Shown piece after piece: positions 1 to 5,513 of a DNA stretch of 6,107 nucleotides. The stretch is from Natronohydrobacter sp. (GTDB taxonomy: Bacteria; Pseudomonadota; Alphaproteobacteria; Rhodobacterales; Rhodobacteraceae), in assembly GCA_007118445.1 (NCBI GenBank), contig SKRP01000206.1, forward strand, positions 1 to 6,107, given 5' to 3'. Under the pieces are notes generated by a model. The model was given only the letters and a program-made list of their open reading frames with translations, did no database searches and was not told where the DNA came from. The translations under genes were made by a program, and so were the position numbers. Each line of letters starts with the position of its first letter. The stretch's first letter is position 1.

Positions 1-540
1 CGCACGCGCCGCGCGCGCGCCGTCCGGTTCGCCCTTACCCAGCGCCTCATGCAGATAGACCCCGTCGATCATCGCCGCCGCCCCGTCTGCTAGGCTGGCC
101 GCACGGTCCCCGACCAGTGGCCGCAGCCCATGGCGCAGATTGCTGCGCAGCCGCGCCTGATAGAGCTTGAGCAGGCGTTCAGCCTGTTCGTTGCGCTGCG
201 CCATGACGTAGAAATTCAGCCAGGCCGCCACCACATCGCGCCGGAAATTGCTGCCGGTGAAAGACACCCGCACCAGCGCGCCAATCCGCGCGCGCGGCGT
301 GTCCGCCACGACCAGCGCGCCGCGCACTTCGGCCCCATAGACCGAAAGCACATGGCGCATGGCGGCCAGAAACATCTGTTCCTTGGACCCGAAATAGTGA
401 TGCGCGAGCGCCGAGGACATGCCCGCACGCTTGGCGATCCGGCTGACCGTCACATCCAGCGAGCCCACTTGCCCCAGTTCGATAATTGCGGCCTTGATCA
501 GCGCGTCACGCCTGATAGGCTCCATTCCCAGCTTCGGCAT
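1..540 (-). CDS. betI: BetI, TetR-family choline-responsive repressor (3' end cut by window edge)
   Basis: The minus strand is open from an ATG at 540 to the window edge, giving 180 residues beginning MPKLGMEPIRR, the signature N-terminus of BetI. A TetR-type helix-turn-helix spans about residues 30-50 (TVSRIAKRAGMSSALAHHYF), followed by the usual GSKEQMF turn into the ligand-binding helices. BetI proteins are about 195 residues, so only the last dozen or so should be missing. A Shine-Dalgarno AGGA (547-550) lies six bases before the ATG, supporting this start over the internal ATG at residue 6. In the family, BetI represses choline uptake and betaine synthesis genes, and choline relieves repression. 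Here it is divergent from choXWV across a palindromic spacer, which fits control of both directions. The bet oxidation genes (betA, betB) probably lie to the left; that is inference. Confidence 0.93.
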   Translation of the reverse strand, partial: MPKLGMEPIRRDALIKAAIIELGQVGSLDVTVSRIAKRAGMSSALAHHYFGSKEQMFLAAMRHVLSVYGAEVRGALVVADTPRARIGALVRVSFTGSNFRRDVVAAWLNFYVMAQRNEQAERLLKLYQARLRSNLRHGLRPLVGDRAASLADGAAAMIDGVYLHEALGKGEPDGARAARA

Positions 541-572
541 GGCATTTCCTGCAACCCGGTCCCGATATTCGG

Positions 573-600
573 TTGCAAAATGTCTAACCGATTGTTTATT
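573..600 (+). promoter_or_regulatory. Possible sigma-70 promoter for choXWV
   Basis: TTGCAA (573-578) and TTTATT (595-600), each matching four of six consensus positions, are separated by 16 bases and lie ahead of choX. The -10-like element overlaps the left part of the palindrome, so a bound repressor would block it. The match is weak and the assignment tentative. On the opposite strand TTGACC (610-605), inside the palindrome, could serve as a -35 for betI, but its -10 is poor. Confidence 0.25.
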
Positions 601-618
601 GATTGGTCAATCAACAAA
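595..618. promoter_or_regulatory. Candidate BetI operator (palindrome between betI and choX)
   Basis: The core at 599-614 is TTGATTG-GT-CAATCAA, two perfect 7-bp arms around a 2-bp centre. After one mismatch (598/615) the symmetry resumes for three more pairs (595-597 with 616-618). It lies in the 106-bp spacer between the divergent betI and choX starts, about 30 bp upstream of the choX ATG. TetR-family dimers bind such palindromes, and BetI sites known in other bacteria contain ATTG/CAAT-type arms. Binding by BetI is inferred from position and symmetry. Confidence 0.7.
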
Positions 619-646
619 AGCGACCACAACAGAGAGAGAGCCCTAT

Positions 647-1573
647 ATGACCCGTTACCTGACCCCGACTTTTCTGGCCGCAAGCCTTGCTGCCGCGCCC
701 GCTTTCGCTGATTGCAGCTCTGTCACCTTCTCGGATGTGGGCTGGACCGATATCACTGCGACCACGGCGGTTGCCTCGACCATCCTGCAGGCGATGGGCT
801 ATCAGACCAACACGCTGGTGCTGTCAGTGCCAGTCACCTACACCTCGATGGCCAATGGCGATATTGACGTGTTCCTTGGCAACTGGATGCCCACGATGGA
901 GGCCGATATCGCCCCTTATCGCGAGGCAGGCACAGTCGACACAGTGCGGCGCAATCTGGCAGGCGCGAAATACACGCTGGCGACCAATGCCGCCGGGGCG
1001 GAACTGGGGATCGCGGATTTCGCCGATATTGCCGCCAATGCAGATGCGCTGCAGAACCGCATCTACGGGATCGAGCCGGGCAATGACGGCAACCGGCTGA
1101 TTCTGGACATGATCGAAGCGGGTGCTTTCGGCTTGTCGGGGTTTGAGGTCGTGGAAAGCTCGGAACAGGGGATGCTTGCGCAGGTCGAACGCTCGGACCG
1201 TCGCGACGAGCCGGTCGTGTTTCTGGGCTGGGAGCCACACCCGATGAACGCCAATTTCGAGATGACCTATCTCGCGGGCGGCGATGACTGGTTCGGCCCC
1301 GATTTCGGGGGCGCCGAGGTCTATACCAATACCCGCGCAGGTCTGGTCGAGGAATGCCCCAATCTGGGCACCTTCCTGAACAATCTGGAATTCACGCTCG
1401 AGATGGAAAACGAGATCATGGGCGCGATCCTGAATGACGGGACCGACCCGGACATGGCGGCGCGGGCGTGGTTGTCGGACAATATCGATGCGATTGCGCC
1501 CTGGCTGGTCGGTGTCACCACCGTTGACGGGGATGAGGCACTGGGCGTTGTGACCGCAGCGCTTGAGGGCTGA
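647..1573 (+). CDS. choX: ChoX, periplasmic choline-binding protein of ABC transporter
   Basis: This 308-residue protein delivers choline to the ChoWV membrane complex in the periplasm. Residues 1-21 form a Sec signal peptide ending AFA before DCSS. Aromatic-box residues known from the Sinorhizobium meliloti ChoX structure (as I recall: W43, D45, W90, Y119, N156, W205) are all present with a constant offset of ten: W33 and D35 in VGWTDI, W80 in GNWMP, Y109, N146 in GNDGN and W195 in LGWEP. Two cysteines, C23 and C237, fit the disulfide described for that protein. The ATG at 647 is chosen because it begins the signal peptide and follows a purine-rich GAGAGAGAG (632-640). The in-frame ATG at 419 would run through the operator and betI. 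It is the first gene of the choXWV operon and probably BetI-controlled. Confidence 0.95.
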   Translation: MTRYLTPTFLAASLAAAPAFADCSSVTFSDVGWTDITATTAVASTILQAMGYQTNTLVLSVPVTYTSMANGDIDVFLGNWMPTMEADIAPYREAGTVDTVRRNLAGAKYTLATNAAGAELGIADFADIAANADALQNRIYGIEPGNDGNRLILDMIEAGAFGLSGFEVVESSEQGMLAQVERSDRRDEPVVFLGWEPHPMNANFEMTYLAGGDDWFGPDFGGAEVYTNTRAGLVEECPNLGTFLNNLEFTLEMENEIMGAILNDGTDPDMAARAWLSDNIDAIAPWLVGVTTVDGDEALGVVTAALEG

Positions 1574-1587
1574 ACGGCTGACCTGAC

Positions 1588-1611
1588 GGCCCTGCCCTCT
1601 GGGGCGGGGCC
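1588..1611 (+). promoter_or_regulatory. GC-rich intercistronic stem-loop between choX and choW
   Basis: GGCCCTGCCC (1588-1597) pairs over ten positions, with one G-U wobble, with GGGCGGGGCC (1602-1611), leaving loop TCTG. No T-run follows, so it is not a standard intrinsic terminator. It lies after the choX stop. Such hairpins after the binding-protein gene often protect the upstream mRNA from 3' exonucleases and raise binding protein over permease; that role is inference here. It abuts an ATG at 1612 and would bury any ribosome site for it. Confidence 0.65.
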
Positions 1612-1617
1612 ATGCTT

Positions 1618-1624
1618 GAAGGGA
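1618..1624 (+). promoter_or_regulatory. Ribosome binding site that sets the choW start
   Basis: GAAGGGA lies eight bases before the ATG at 1633 and is downstream of the preceding hairpin. The alternative in-frame ATG at 1612 has only hairpin sequence ahead of it, so 1633 is preferred. Confidence 0.65.
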
Positions 1625-1632
1625 TAAGCGGC

Positions 1633-2484
1633 ATGGCCGACAGCCTGACCCAGATCATCACGGATGCGAAAATCCCGGTCGGGCGCAGTGTCGCGACGGC
1701 CTTTACCTGGATGCAGGACACCTTCATCGGATTTTTCGATGCGCTCGAAGCCGTGCTGCGCGCGATGATCGAGGGGCTGGGCAATGCGCTGCAGACCCCG
1801 CATCCGTTCCTTGTCATAGCGGGCTTCTGTGCGCTGACATATCTGTTGCAGCGCAGGCTGGCCCCGGTCCTGATCGTCGCTGCCTGCGCGCTGTTTGCGC
1901 TCAATCAGGGCTATTGGGTGCTGACCATGCAGACCCTGACGCTGGTCATTGCCTCTTGCGTGGTCTGCATGGGCGTGGGCGTGCCGCTGGGCATCTTTTC
2001 GGCGCATCATCCCCGGTTTTACCGCGCGCTGACTCCGGTGCTGGATCTGATGCAGACCCTGCCCACTTTCGTCTATCTGATCCCGGTGCTGGTGCTGTTC
2101 GGTCTGGGCATGGTGCCGGGGCTGGTGGCGACCGTGATGTTTTCCATGCCCGCCGCGATCCGGCTGACCGAACTCGGCATCCGTTCGACCCCGGCCGCGC
2201 TGAGCGAGGCCGCGACCTCGTTCGGCGCAACGACCCGACAGCGCATTCTGAAGGTCGAGCTGCCCTATGCCTTCCCGCAGATCATGGCCGGGCTGAACCA
2301 GACCATCATGCTGTCGCTCTCGATGGTGGTGATCGCCGGGCTGGTCGGTGCGCCGGGCTTGGGCGTGCCAGTGGTGCGCGCGCTGAACACGGTCAATGCG
2401 AGCCTGGGCTTTGAAGCGGGGGCAGTGATTGTCGCCGTGGCCATCATGCTTGACCGGATGCTGCGGGTGGAGGTGCAAAGATGA
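1633..2484 (+). CDS. choW: ChoW, choline ABC transporter permease
   Basis: This 283-residue inner-membrane permease forms the choline channel and couples to ChoV. Hydrophobic segments lie at roughly residues 57-73, 77-95, 99-121, 140-159, 160-176, 225-243 and 258-275. The central block resembles the ProW/OpuAB family, with QTLPTFVYLIP (141-151) before the EAA coupling loop, in which E192-A193-A194 and G198 are visible in SEAATSFGATTRQRILKVEL. The N-terminus (DAKIPVGR) also matches choline/betaine permeases. The start at 1633 is preferred because it has a well-placed GAAGGGA. A start at 1612 would add seven residues and sits directly against a hairpin. The gene begins 59 bp after choX and its TGA overlaps the choV ATG, so it is in the same operon with coupled translation. 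Confidence 0.93.
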   Translation: MADSLTQIITDAKIPVGRSVATAFTWMQDTFIGFFDALEAVLRAMIEGLGNALQTPHPFLVIAGFCALTYLLQRRLAPVLIVAACALFALNQGYWVLTMQTLTLVIASCVVCMGVGVPLGIFSAHHPRFYRALTPVLDLMQTLPTFVYLIPVLVLFGLGMVPGLVATVMFSMPAAIRLTELGIRSTPAALSEAATSFGATTRQRILKVELPYAFPQIMAGLNQTIMLSLSMVVIAGLVGAPGLGVPVVRALNTVNASLGFEAGAVIVAVAIMLDRMLRVEVQR

Positions 2485-3515
2485 GCGATCCGGCGGTCCG
2501 TTTCAAGAATGTCTCGATCGTGTTCGGGTCCAACCCCTACAAAGCCATCCCGCTGATGGAAACCGGCCAGAGCCGCGAGGATATCAAACGCGCCACGGGC
2601 CAGGTGCTGGGCGTGCATGATTGTTCGCTTGATGTGGGTCAGGGCGAGATCGTGGTGCTGATGGGGCTGTCGGGTTCGGGGAAATCGACGCTTCTGCGCG
2701 CGGTGAACGGGCTGAACCCCATCGTGCAGGGCGATGTTCTGGTCAATGATGGCGAAAGGCTGCTCTCGATCCCGCGCGCAGGCAGCCTGCAATTGCGCAG
2801 GTTGCGGATGCGGACTGTGGCCATGGTGTTCCAGCAATTCGGCCTGCTGCCCTGGCGCTCGGTGCGCGAGAATGTGGGGCTGGGTCTGGAACTGGCGGGG
2901 ATGGGCCGCCGCGCACGGCGCGAGAAGGTCGAGGCGCAGCTGGAACTGGTGGGGCTGGCGCAATGGGCCGATCAGCCGGTGAGTGCGCTCTCTGGCGGCA
3001 TGCAGCAGCGGGTGGGGCTGGCGCGGGCTTTCGCGACGGATGCGCCGATCCTGCTGATGGACGAGCCGTTTTCGGCGCTTGATCCGCTGATCCGGGCGCG
3101 GCTGCAGGATGAATTGCTGGAATTGCAGAGCCGCCTGAAGCGCACGATCCTGTTTGTCAGCCATGATCTGGATGAGGCGTTCAAACTTGGCAACCGGATT
3201 GCCATTCTGGAGGGCGGGCGGATGATCCAATGCGGCACCCCGCCCGAGATCTATGCAAAGCCCGCGAACCAGTATGTGGCGGATTTCGTGGCCAATATGA
3301 ACCCGCTCGGCGTGTTGCGGGCGCGCGACGCGCTGATCGCAAGCCCTGGCCCCGCGCCGACGCGCAGTGTCGATATCGACACACCGATCCGCAAAGTCAT
3401 GGCGCAGATGGATGCCCAGCATGACCGGCTGGGCGTGACCGAGCACGGGCGCAGCCTGGGCCATGTCTCGCGCGCCTCGGTGATGGCGGCGCTGGTCGAG
3501 CGGCGGGGCGGGTGA
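2481..3515 (+). CDS. choV: ChoV, choline ABC transporter ATP-binding protein
   Basis: This 344-residue cytoplasmic ATPase powers choline import with ChoX and ChoW. All nucleotide-binding motifs are intact: Walker A GLSGSGKST (62-70), Q-loop VFQQFGLLPW (116-125), signature LSGGMQQR (170-177), Walker B ILLMDE (190-195), D-loop SALD (198-201) and switch histidine H228 in FVSHDLDEAF. About 60 residues precede Walker A, including the GQSREDIKRATG stretch typical of glycine betaine/choline ATPases (ProV/OpuAA type). The C-terminus (about 282-344) carries a short CBS-like remnant (DTPIRKVMAQMDAQHDRLGV) rather than a full tandem CBS pair, and the length fits ChoV. GGAGGT (2469-2474) lies six bases before the ATG, inside the choW end, and the genes overlap by ATGA. 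Choline specificity rests on the ChoX neighbour. Confidence 0.95.
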   Translation: MSDPAVRFKNVSIVFGSNPYKAIPLMETGQSREDIKRATGQVLGVHDCSLDVGQGEIVVLMGLSGSGKSTLLRAVNGLNPIVQGDVLVNDGERLLSIPRAGSLQLRRLRMRTVAMVFQQFGLLPWRSVRENVGLGLELAGMGRRARREKVEAQLELVGLAQWADQPVSALSGGMQQRVGLARAFATDAPILLMDEPFSALDPLIRARLQDELLELQSRLKRTILFVSHDLDEAFKLGNRIAILEGGRMIQCGTPPEIYAKPANQYVADFVANMNPLGVLRARDALIASPGPAPTRSVDIDTPIRKVMAQMDAQHDRLGVTEHGRSLGHVSRASVMAALVERRGG

Positions 3516-3528
3516 TCGCCCTGCCCCG
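3504..3528 (+). terminator. Stem-loop over the choV stop codon, possible end of operon
   Basis: CGGGGCGGG (3504-3512) pairs with CCCTGCCCCG within 3520-3528 as nine pairs including one G-U wobble, with a seven-base loop that holds the choV TGA. No T-run follows, so as an intrinsic terminator it is weak. It may instead protect the 3' end of the mRNA or mark a Rho-dependent end. Confidence 0.35.
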
Positions 3529-3664
3529 TCATCCGGGCAGAAGCCCCGCGCAAGCCAGCAGATAAGACCGCCCGGTCGGGTTTGCGCGTCTCCGGGCCGT
3601 GACCCCTGCATCCGTGCCGCGCCATGGCCTGTTCGCGCCTCGTGCGGCCCCGATCCAGGCACAG

Positions 3665-3743
3665 GGCCCGGCAAGGCTCCAACCGGTCACTGTGCAAGCG
3701 GAATGCCTGCCGATCTTTCGAGCTGCCGCAAGCTTGCCGGGCC
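3665..3743. repeat. Perfect 11-bp inverted repeat spanning 79 bp
   Basis: GGCCCGGCAAG (3665-3675) is the exact reverse complement of CTTGCCGGGCC (3733-3743), separated by 57 bp. The right arm overlaps a 10-bp palindrome GCAAGCTTGC (3728-3737), whose GCTTGC half can also pair with GCAAGC at 3694-3699. The arrangement could be a structured RNA, a small dispersed intergenic repeat or a remnant of a terminal inverted repeat. Nothing in the sequence decides between these. Confidence 0.5.
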
Positions 3744-3802
3744 GGGCCATCACTGACCGCGCCAAAAAAGCCGCAACGTCACATGTCAGAATTGGCCCGG
3801 TG

Positions 3803-3814
3803 ATCTTGCAAGAT
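3803..3814. promoter_or_regulatory. Perfect 12-bp palindrome upstream of the thioesterase gene
   Basis: ATCTTGCAAGAT is perfectly symmetric and lies 65 bp before the thioesterase ATG at 3880, in the AT-richer segment expected to hold its promoter. Position and symmetry suit a dimeric regulator. No regulator can be named from the sequence, and a palindrome this short can arise by chance. Confidence 0.3.
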
Positions 3815-3867
3815 TTCCGTCTTTGCCGTGACTGTCAGCATCCGACATGTTACACACACCCCCTTGC

Positions 3868-3873
3868 GAAGGA
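3868..3873 (+). promoter_or_regulatory. Ribosome binding site that sets the thioesterase start
   Basis: GAAGGA lies six bases before the ATG at 3880. The earlier in-frame ATG at 3847 has no Shine-Dalgarno ahead of it and would add eleven residues unlike the family, so 3880 is preferred. Confidence 0.6.
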
Positions 3874-3879
3874 TCCGCC

Positions 3880-4296
3880 ATGCAAATGGACCGCGACGCC
3901 CTCACGGCCTTTCTGAAATCCGATTTCGCGCAGGTGGCAGAGATGTTCGCCATCGATTCGGTCGCCCCGATGCGCGTTACCGTGCGGCTGTTGCATGACG
4001 AGCGCCATCTGCGCCCCGGCGGCACCGTGTCGGGCCCGGCAATGTTCGCGCTGGCCGATGTCTCGGTCTATCTGGCGATCCTGTCGATGATCGGGCCGAA
4101 AGCGCTGAGCGTGACCACGAATTGCGCGATTGATTTCATGCGCAAACCGGCCGCCGGGGTTGATCTGATCTGCGAGACACGGCTGCTGAAACTGGGCCGG
4201 GCACTCGCTGTGGGCGATTGCCTGATCTATTCCGAAGGGAAGGAGGCCCCGGTCGCCCGCGCCTCGCTGACCTATTCGATCCCGCCCGAAGCCTGA
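3880..4296 (+). CDS. PaaI-type hotdog-fold thioesterase
   Basis: This 138-residue cytoplasmic protein has the length and pattern of the PaaI/YigI acyl-CoA thioesterase family, which hydrolyses acyl- or aryl-CoA thioesters as hotdog dimers or tetramers. The core RPGGTVSGPAMFALADVSVY (45-64) matches the family motif in which the Gly-rich turn opens the long hotdog helix. D60 in the LAD triplet is at the usual position of the catalytic acidic residue. The second conserved strand appears as TTNCAIDFMRKP (78-89), followed by a C-terminal strand pair. Substrate cannot be told from sequence, and it has no phenylacetate (paa) neighbours, so I give no gene symbol. It appears to be a single-gene transcription unit, 364 bp after choV and convergent with the DUF2333 gene. 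Confidence 0.85.
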   Translation: MQMDRDALTAFLKSDFAQVAEMFAIDSVAPMRVTVRLLHDERHLRPGGTVSGPAMFALADVSVYLAILSMIGPKALSVTTNCAIDFMRKPAAGVDLICETRLLKLGRALAVGDCLIYSEGKEAPVARASLTYSIPPEA

Positions 4297-4316
4297 TCCG
4301 CGCTGTCGTCGCAGGT

Positions 4317-4341
4317 AGGGTGCGTGCACGCCACGCACCCT
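4317..4341. terminator. Perfect stem-loop between convergent genes, likely bidirectional terminator
   Basis: AGGGTGCGTG (4317-4326) is the exact reverse complement of CACGCACCCT (4332-4341), with loop CACGC, giving a 10-bp stem. It sits 20 bp after the thioesterase stop and 33 bp past the stop of the convergent minus-strand gene, the classic place for a shared terminator. Neither side has a T-run, so it may work with Rho or as an mRNA end stabiliser. A second, weaker hairpin follows at once: GGGGC (4344-4348) with GCCCC (4355-4359). Confidence 0.65.
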
Positions 4342-4374
4342 GTGGGGCCTGCGCGCCCCGCCCCGTTGCAGCGC

Positions 4375-5370
4375 TCAGTTGGCGCGGATCACGCGGGCTA
4401 TCTCGTCAAGCTGCAGAATCGCGCGCTTCAGATAGAAGCCCTGCAGATGCAGATGATTGGCAAGGAAACTTTCCGCACCAGAGCTGTTGAGCACGATCCA
4501 GGGTTTCTGCTGCGATGCCAGACGCAGGCTGTCCAGCGCCTGATGCCAGACCCCGATCAGCCCCTGGCGCAGGATCACCTCATCGAAATCGCGCCCCAGC
4601 TCGCGCAGCAGCAGATAGGACGCATAGGCCATCCCCTTGTTGAAATAGAAAATGTCATCCGAGACGAAATCGATGATGAACCCTCCCTTCCGGAGATGAT
4701 CATCGACCAGCGCCGCGCGTGCCCCCAACTCGCCCGCCATCCGCTCGACTGTCAGCGCCAGCGCGTCGCCACGGGTCTCGAATACGGCAGTCCCGTTGGC
4801 CAGACGCATGTTATAGGCTCTGAGCGCGCGTGCGGCCGCGGCATATTGCGTATCGGCAGGCTGAACCGGCAGCATCGACTGATCGAAATCGAACATCCAG
4901 ACATCAGTGGGAAATTGCAGCAGCCCCGTGGCGCGTTCCAGATCGCGGTCAATCGCCGATGATCCGCGCAGACGCCCGATCTGGTTTTCCAGCTCCATCG
5001 TGAAGCGGCTGATCGCGCGCATCATGCCGCGCTGGTAATTGGGCATGTTGTCCAGCAGTCCGGTCGGAAAGAAGACCGGGTCATTCGCGGTCCAGCGGTG
5101 CTCGACAGTCTCGCGCAGGATCAGCGCTTCGGCCATGTTGACCGCGTGGCTGCCACCCTCGACCGGGTTCGGCGGGGTGAAATCGAGATCGGCATCGATC
5201 CGGTGCATCAGGCTGCCGATGACGCCGAAATAAAGCACCAGCGCGGCGGCCAGATAGAACAGGCTGCGTTTCGCGATGATCCGGGGCGTTGTCCCGAAAA
5301 TGCGCGCCGGCACGGTCGTCCAGGGGCGCTTCGCGGGCACCTGTGGTCTGATAATCAGGTCATTTGCCAT
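4375..5370 (-). CDS. DUF2333 family protein, membrane-anchored, function unknown
   Basis: This 331-residue protein matches my recollection of the DUF2333 family of proteobacteria, whose function is not known. A basic N-terminus (residues 1-36) precedes one transmembrane helix at about 37-55 (LFYLAAALVLYFGVIGSLM), so the rest is predicted periplasmic. Family-like blocks include HRWTANDPVFFPTGLLDNMP (91-110), NYQRGMMRAISRFTMELENQ (111-130), IGRLRGSSAIDRDL (131-144) and FDFDQSMLPV (160-169). No catalytic motif is evident. The start is the ATG at 5370 because AAGGAGA (5382-5376) lies five bases upstream. An in-frame ATG at 5526 would add 52 polar residues with no Shine-Dalgarno and overlap the divergent sigma gene. 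It is divergent from the sigma factor and convergent with the thioesterase. A functional link to the sigma factor is possible but not shown. Confidence 0.85.
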   Translation of the reverse strand: MANDLIIRPQVPAKRPWTTVPARIFGTTPRIIAKRSLFYLAAALVLYFGVIGSLMHRIDADLDFTPPNPVEGGSHAVNMAEALILRETVEHRWTANDPVFFPTGLLDNMPNYQRGMMRAISRFTMELENQIGRLRGSSAIDRDLERATGLLQFPTDVWMFDFDQSMLPVQPADTQYAAAARALRAYNMRLANGTAVFETRGDALALTVERMAGELGARAALVDDHLRKGGFIIDFVSDDIFYFNKGMAYASYLLLRELGRDFDEVILRQGLIGVWHQALDSLRLASQQKPWIVLNSSGAESFLANHLHLQGFYLKRAILQLDEIARVIRAN

Positions 5371-5375
5371 GGGTG

Positions 5376-5382
5376 TCTCCTT
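5376..5382 (-). promoter_or_regulatory. Ribosome binding site that sets the DUF2333 gene start
   Basis: On the minus strand AAGGAGA ends five bases before the ATG at 5370. This is the strongest Shine-Dalgarno in the window and argues against the upstream ATG at 5526. Confidence 0.7.
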
Positions 5383-5404
5383 TTCTGCCCCAAGAACGCG
5401 CGGC

Positions 5405-5429
5405 GCAGGGGTTTCATCCCTGCTTTTTT
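5405..5429 (+). terminator. Intrinsic terminator-like hairpin upstream of the sigma factor gene
   Basis: GCAGGG (5405-5410) and CCCTGC (5418-5423) form a perfect 6-bp stem with a seven-base loop, followed directly by T6 (5424-5429). This is the only good stem-plus-T-run in the window. It points into the sigma gene about 95 bp ahead of its ATG, with no plus-strand gene behind it. It could stop antisense transcription entering from the DUF2333 gene, end a small RNA, or act as a leader attenuator. Confidence 0.5.
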
Positions 5430-5477
5430 GAATCAGGGACTGCGAATTTTTTTCGGATGAAAACCGCAGCGGCTGCG
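5405..5477 (+). promoter_or_regulatory. Run of mutually exclusive stem-loops in the sigma factor leader
   Basis: Four stems share arms. GCAGGG (5405-5410) pairs with CCCTGC (5418-5423). TCCCTG (5417-5422) pairs instead with CAGGGA (5434-5439), placing the T6 run in its loop. CTGCG (5440-5444) pairs with CGCAG (5465-5469), enclosing TTTTC/GAAAA (5450-5454 with 5459-5463). CGCAG (5465-5469) can pair instead with CTGCG (5473-5477). The first two are laid out like a terminator and antiterminator. Whether one transcript covers all of this is unknown, because I find no convincing promoter. Confidence 0.35.
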
Positions 5478-5513
5478 TATGTCTGTCAAAGCCCCGGAGG
5501 ATGGAGCCCTTCC

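Larger units (their letters stand above)
3516..3879. other. Intergenic region without a supportable gene
   Basis: This 364-bp stretch separates choV from the thioesterase gene. Open frames exist on both strands, the longest being 105 codons at 3599-3916 (plus) and 78 codons at 3529-3765 (minus). Neither encodes a domain I recognise. Both are arginine-, proline- and alanine-rich as expected from chance frames in GC-rich DNA, and the plus-strand one runs out of frame into the thioesterase gene. The right part (3756-3870) is more AT-rich and should hold the thioesterase promoter. TTGCCG (3823-3828) is a weak -35 candidate without a convincing -10. The region also holds the inverted repeat and palindrome listed separately. 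Confidence 0.6.

Noticed and set aside
8..22. GC dinucleotide run near the left edge
   Set aside because: It is ordinary alanine/arginine codons of betI in a GC-rich genome, not a functional repeat.
419..646. In-frame 76-codon N-terminal extension of choX
   Set aside because: It runs antisense through betI and across the operator. The signal peptide and a purine-rich ribosome site mark the start at 647.
1321..2478. Long minus-strand open frame of 385 codons opposite choX/choW
   Set aside because: It is His/Arg/Gln-rich low-complexity translation typical of an antisense shadow in GC-rich DNA. It lies opposite well-supported transporter genes.
2265..3674. 469-codon minus-strand open frame opposite choV
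   Set aside because: It has no recognisable domain and a shadow-like composition, and lies opposite an ABC ATPase with all motifs intact.
3529..3765. 78-codon minus-strand open frame in the choV-thioesterase spacer
   Set aside because: No family recognised and no convincing ribosome site. I could not separate it from a chance frame, though it would be worth a database search if the spacer proves to be a dispersed repeat.
5394..5419. GAAC at 5394-5397 as an ECF-type -35 for sigma autoregulation
   Set aside because: The sequence 16 bases on (TCATCC) is not a clear ECF -10, and a single four-base match is too common to count.
5484..5489. Consensus -35 hexamer TTGACA on the minus strand, as a DUF2333 promoter
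   Set aside because: The hexamer is perfect, but no acceptable -10 lies 16-19 bases downstream on that strand, so I did not annotate a promoter.
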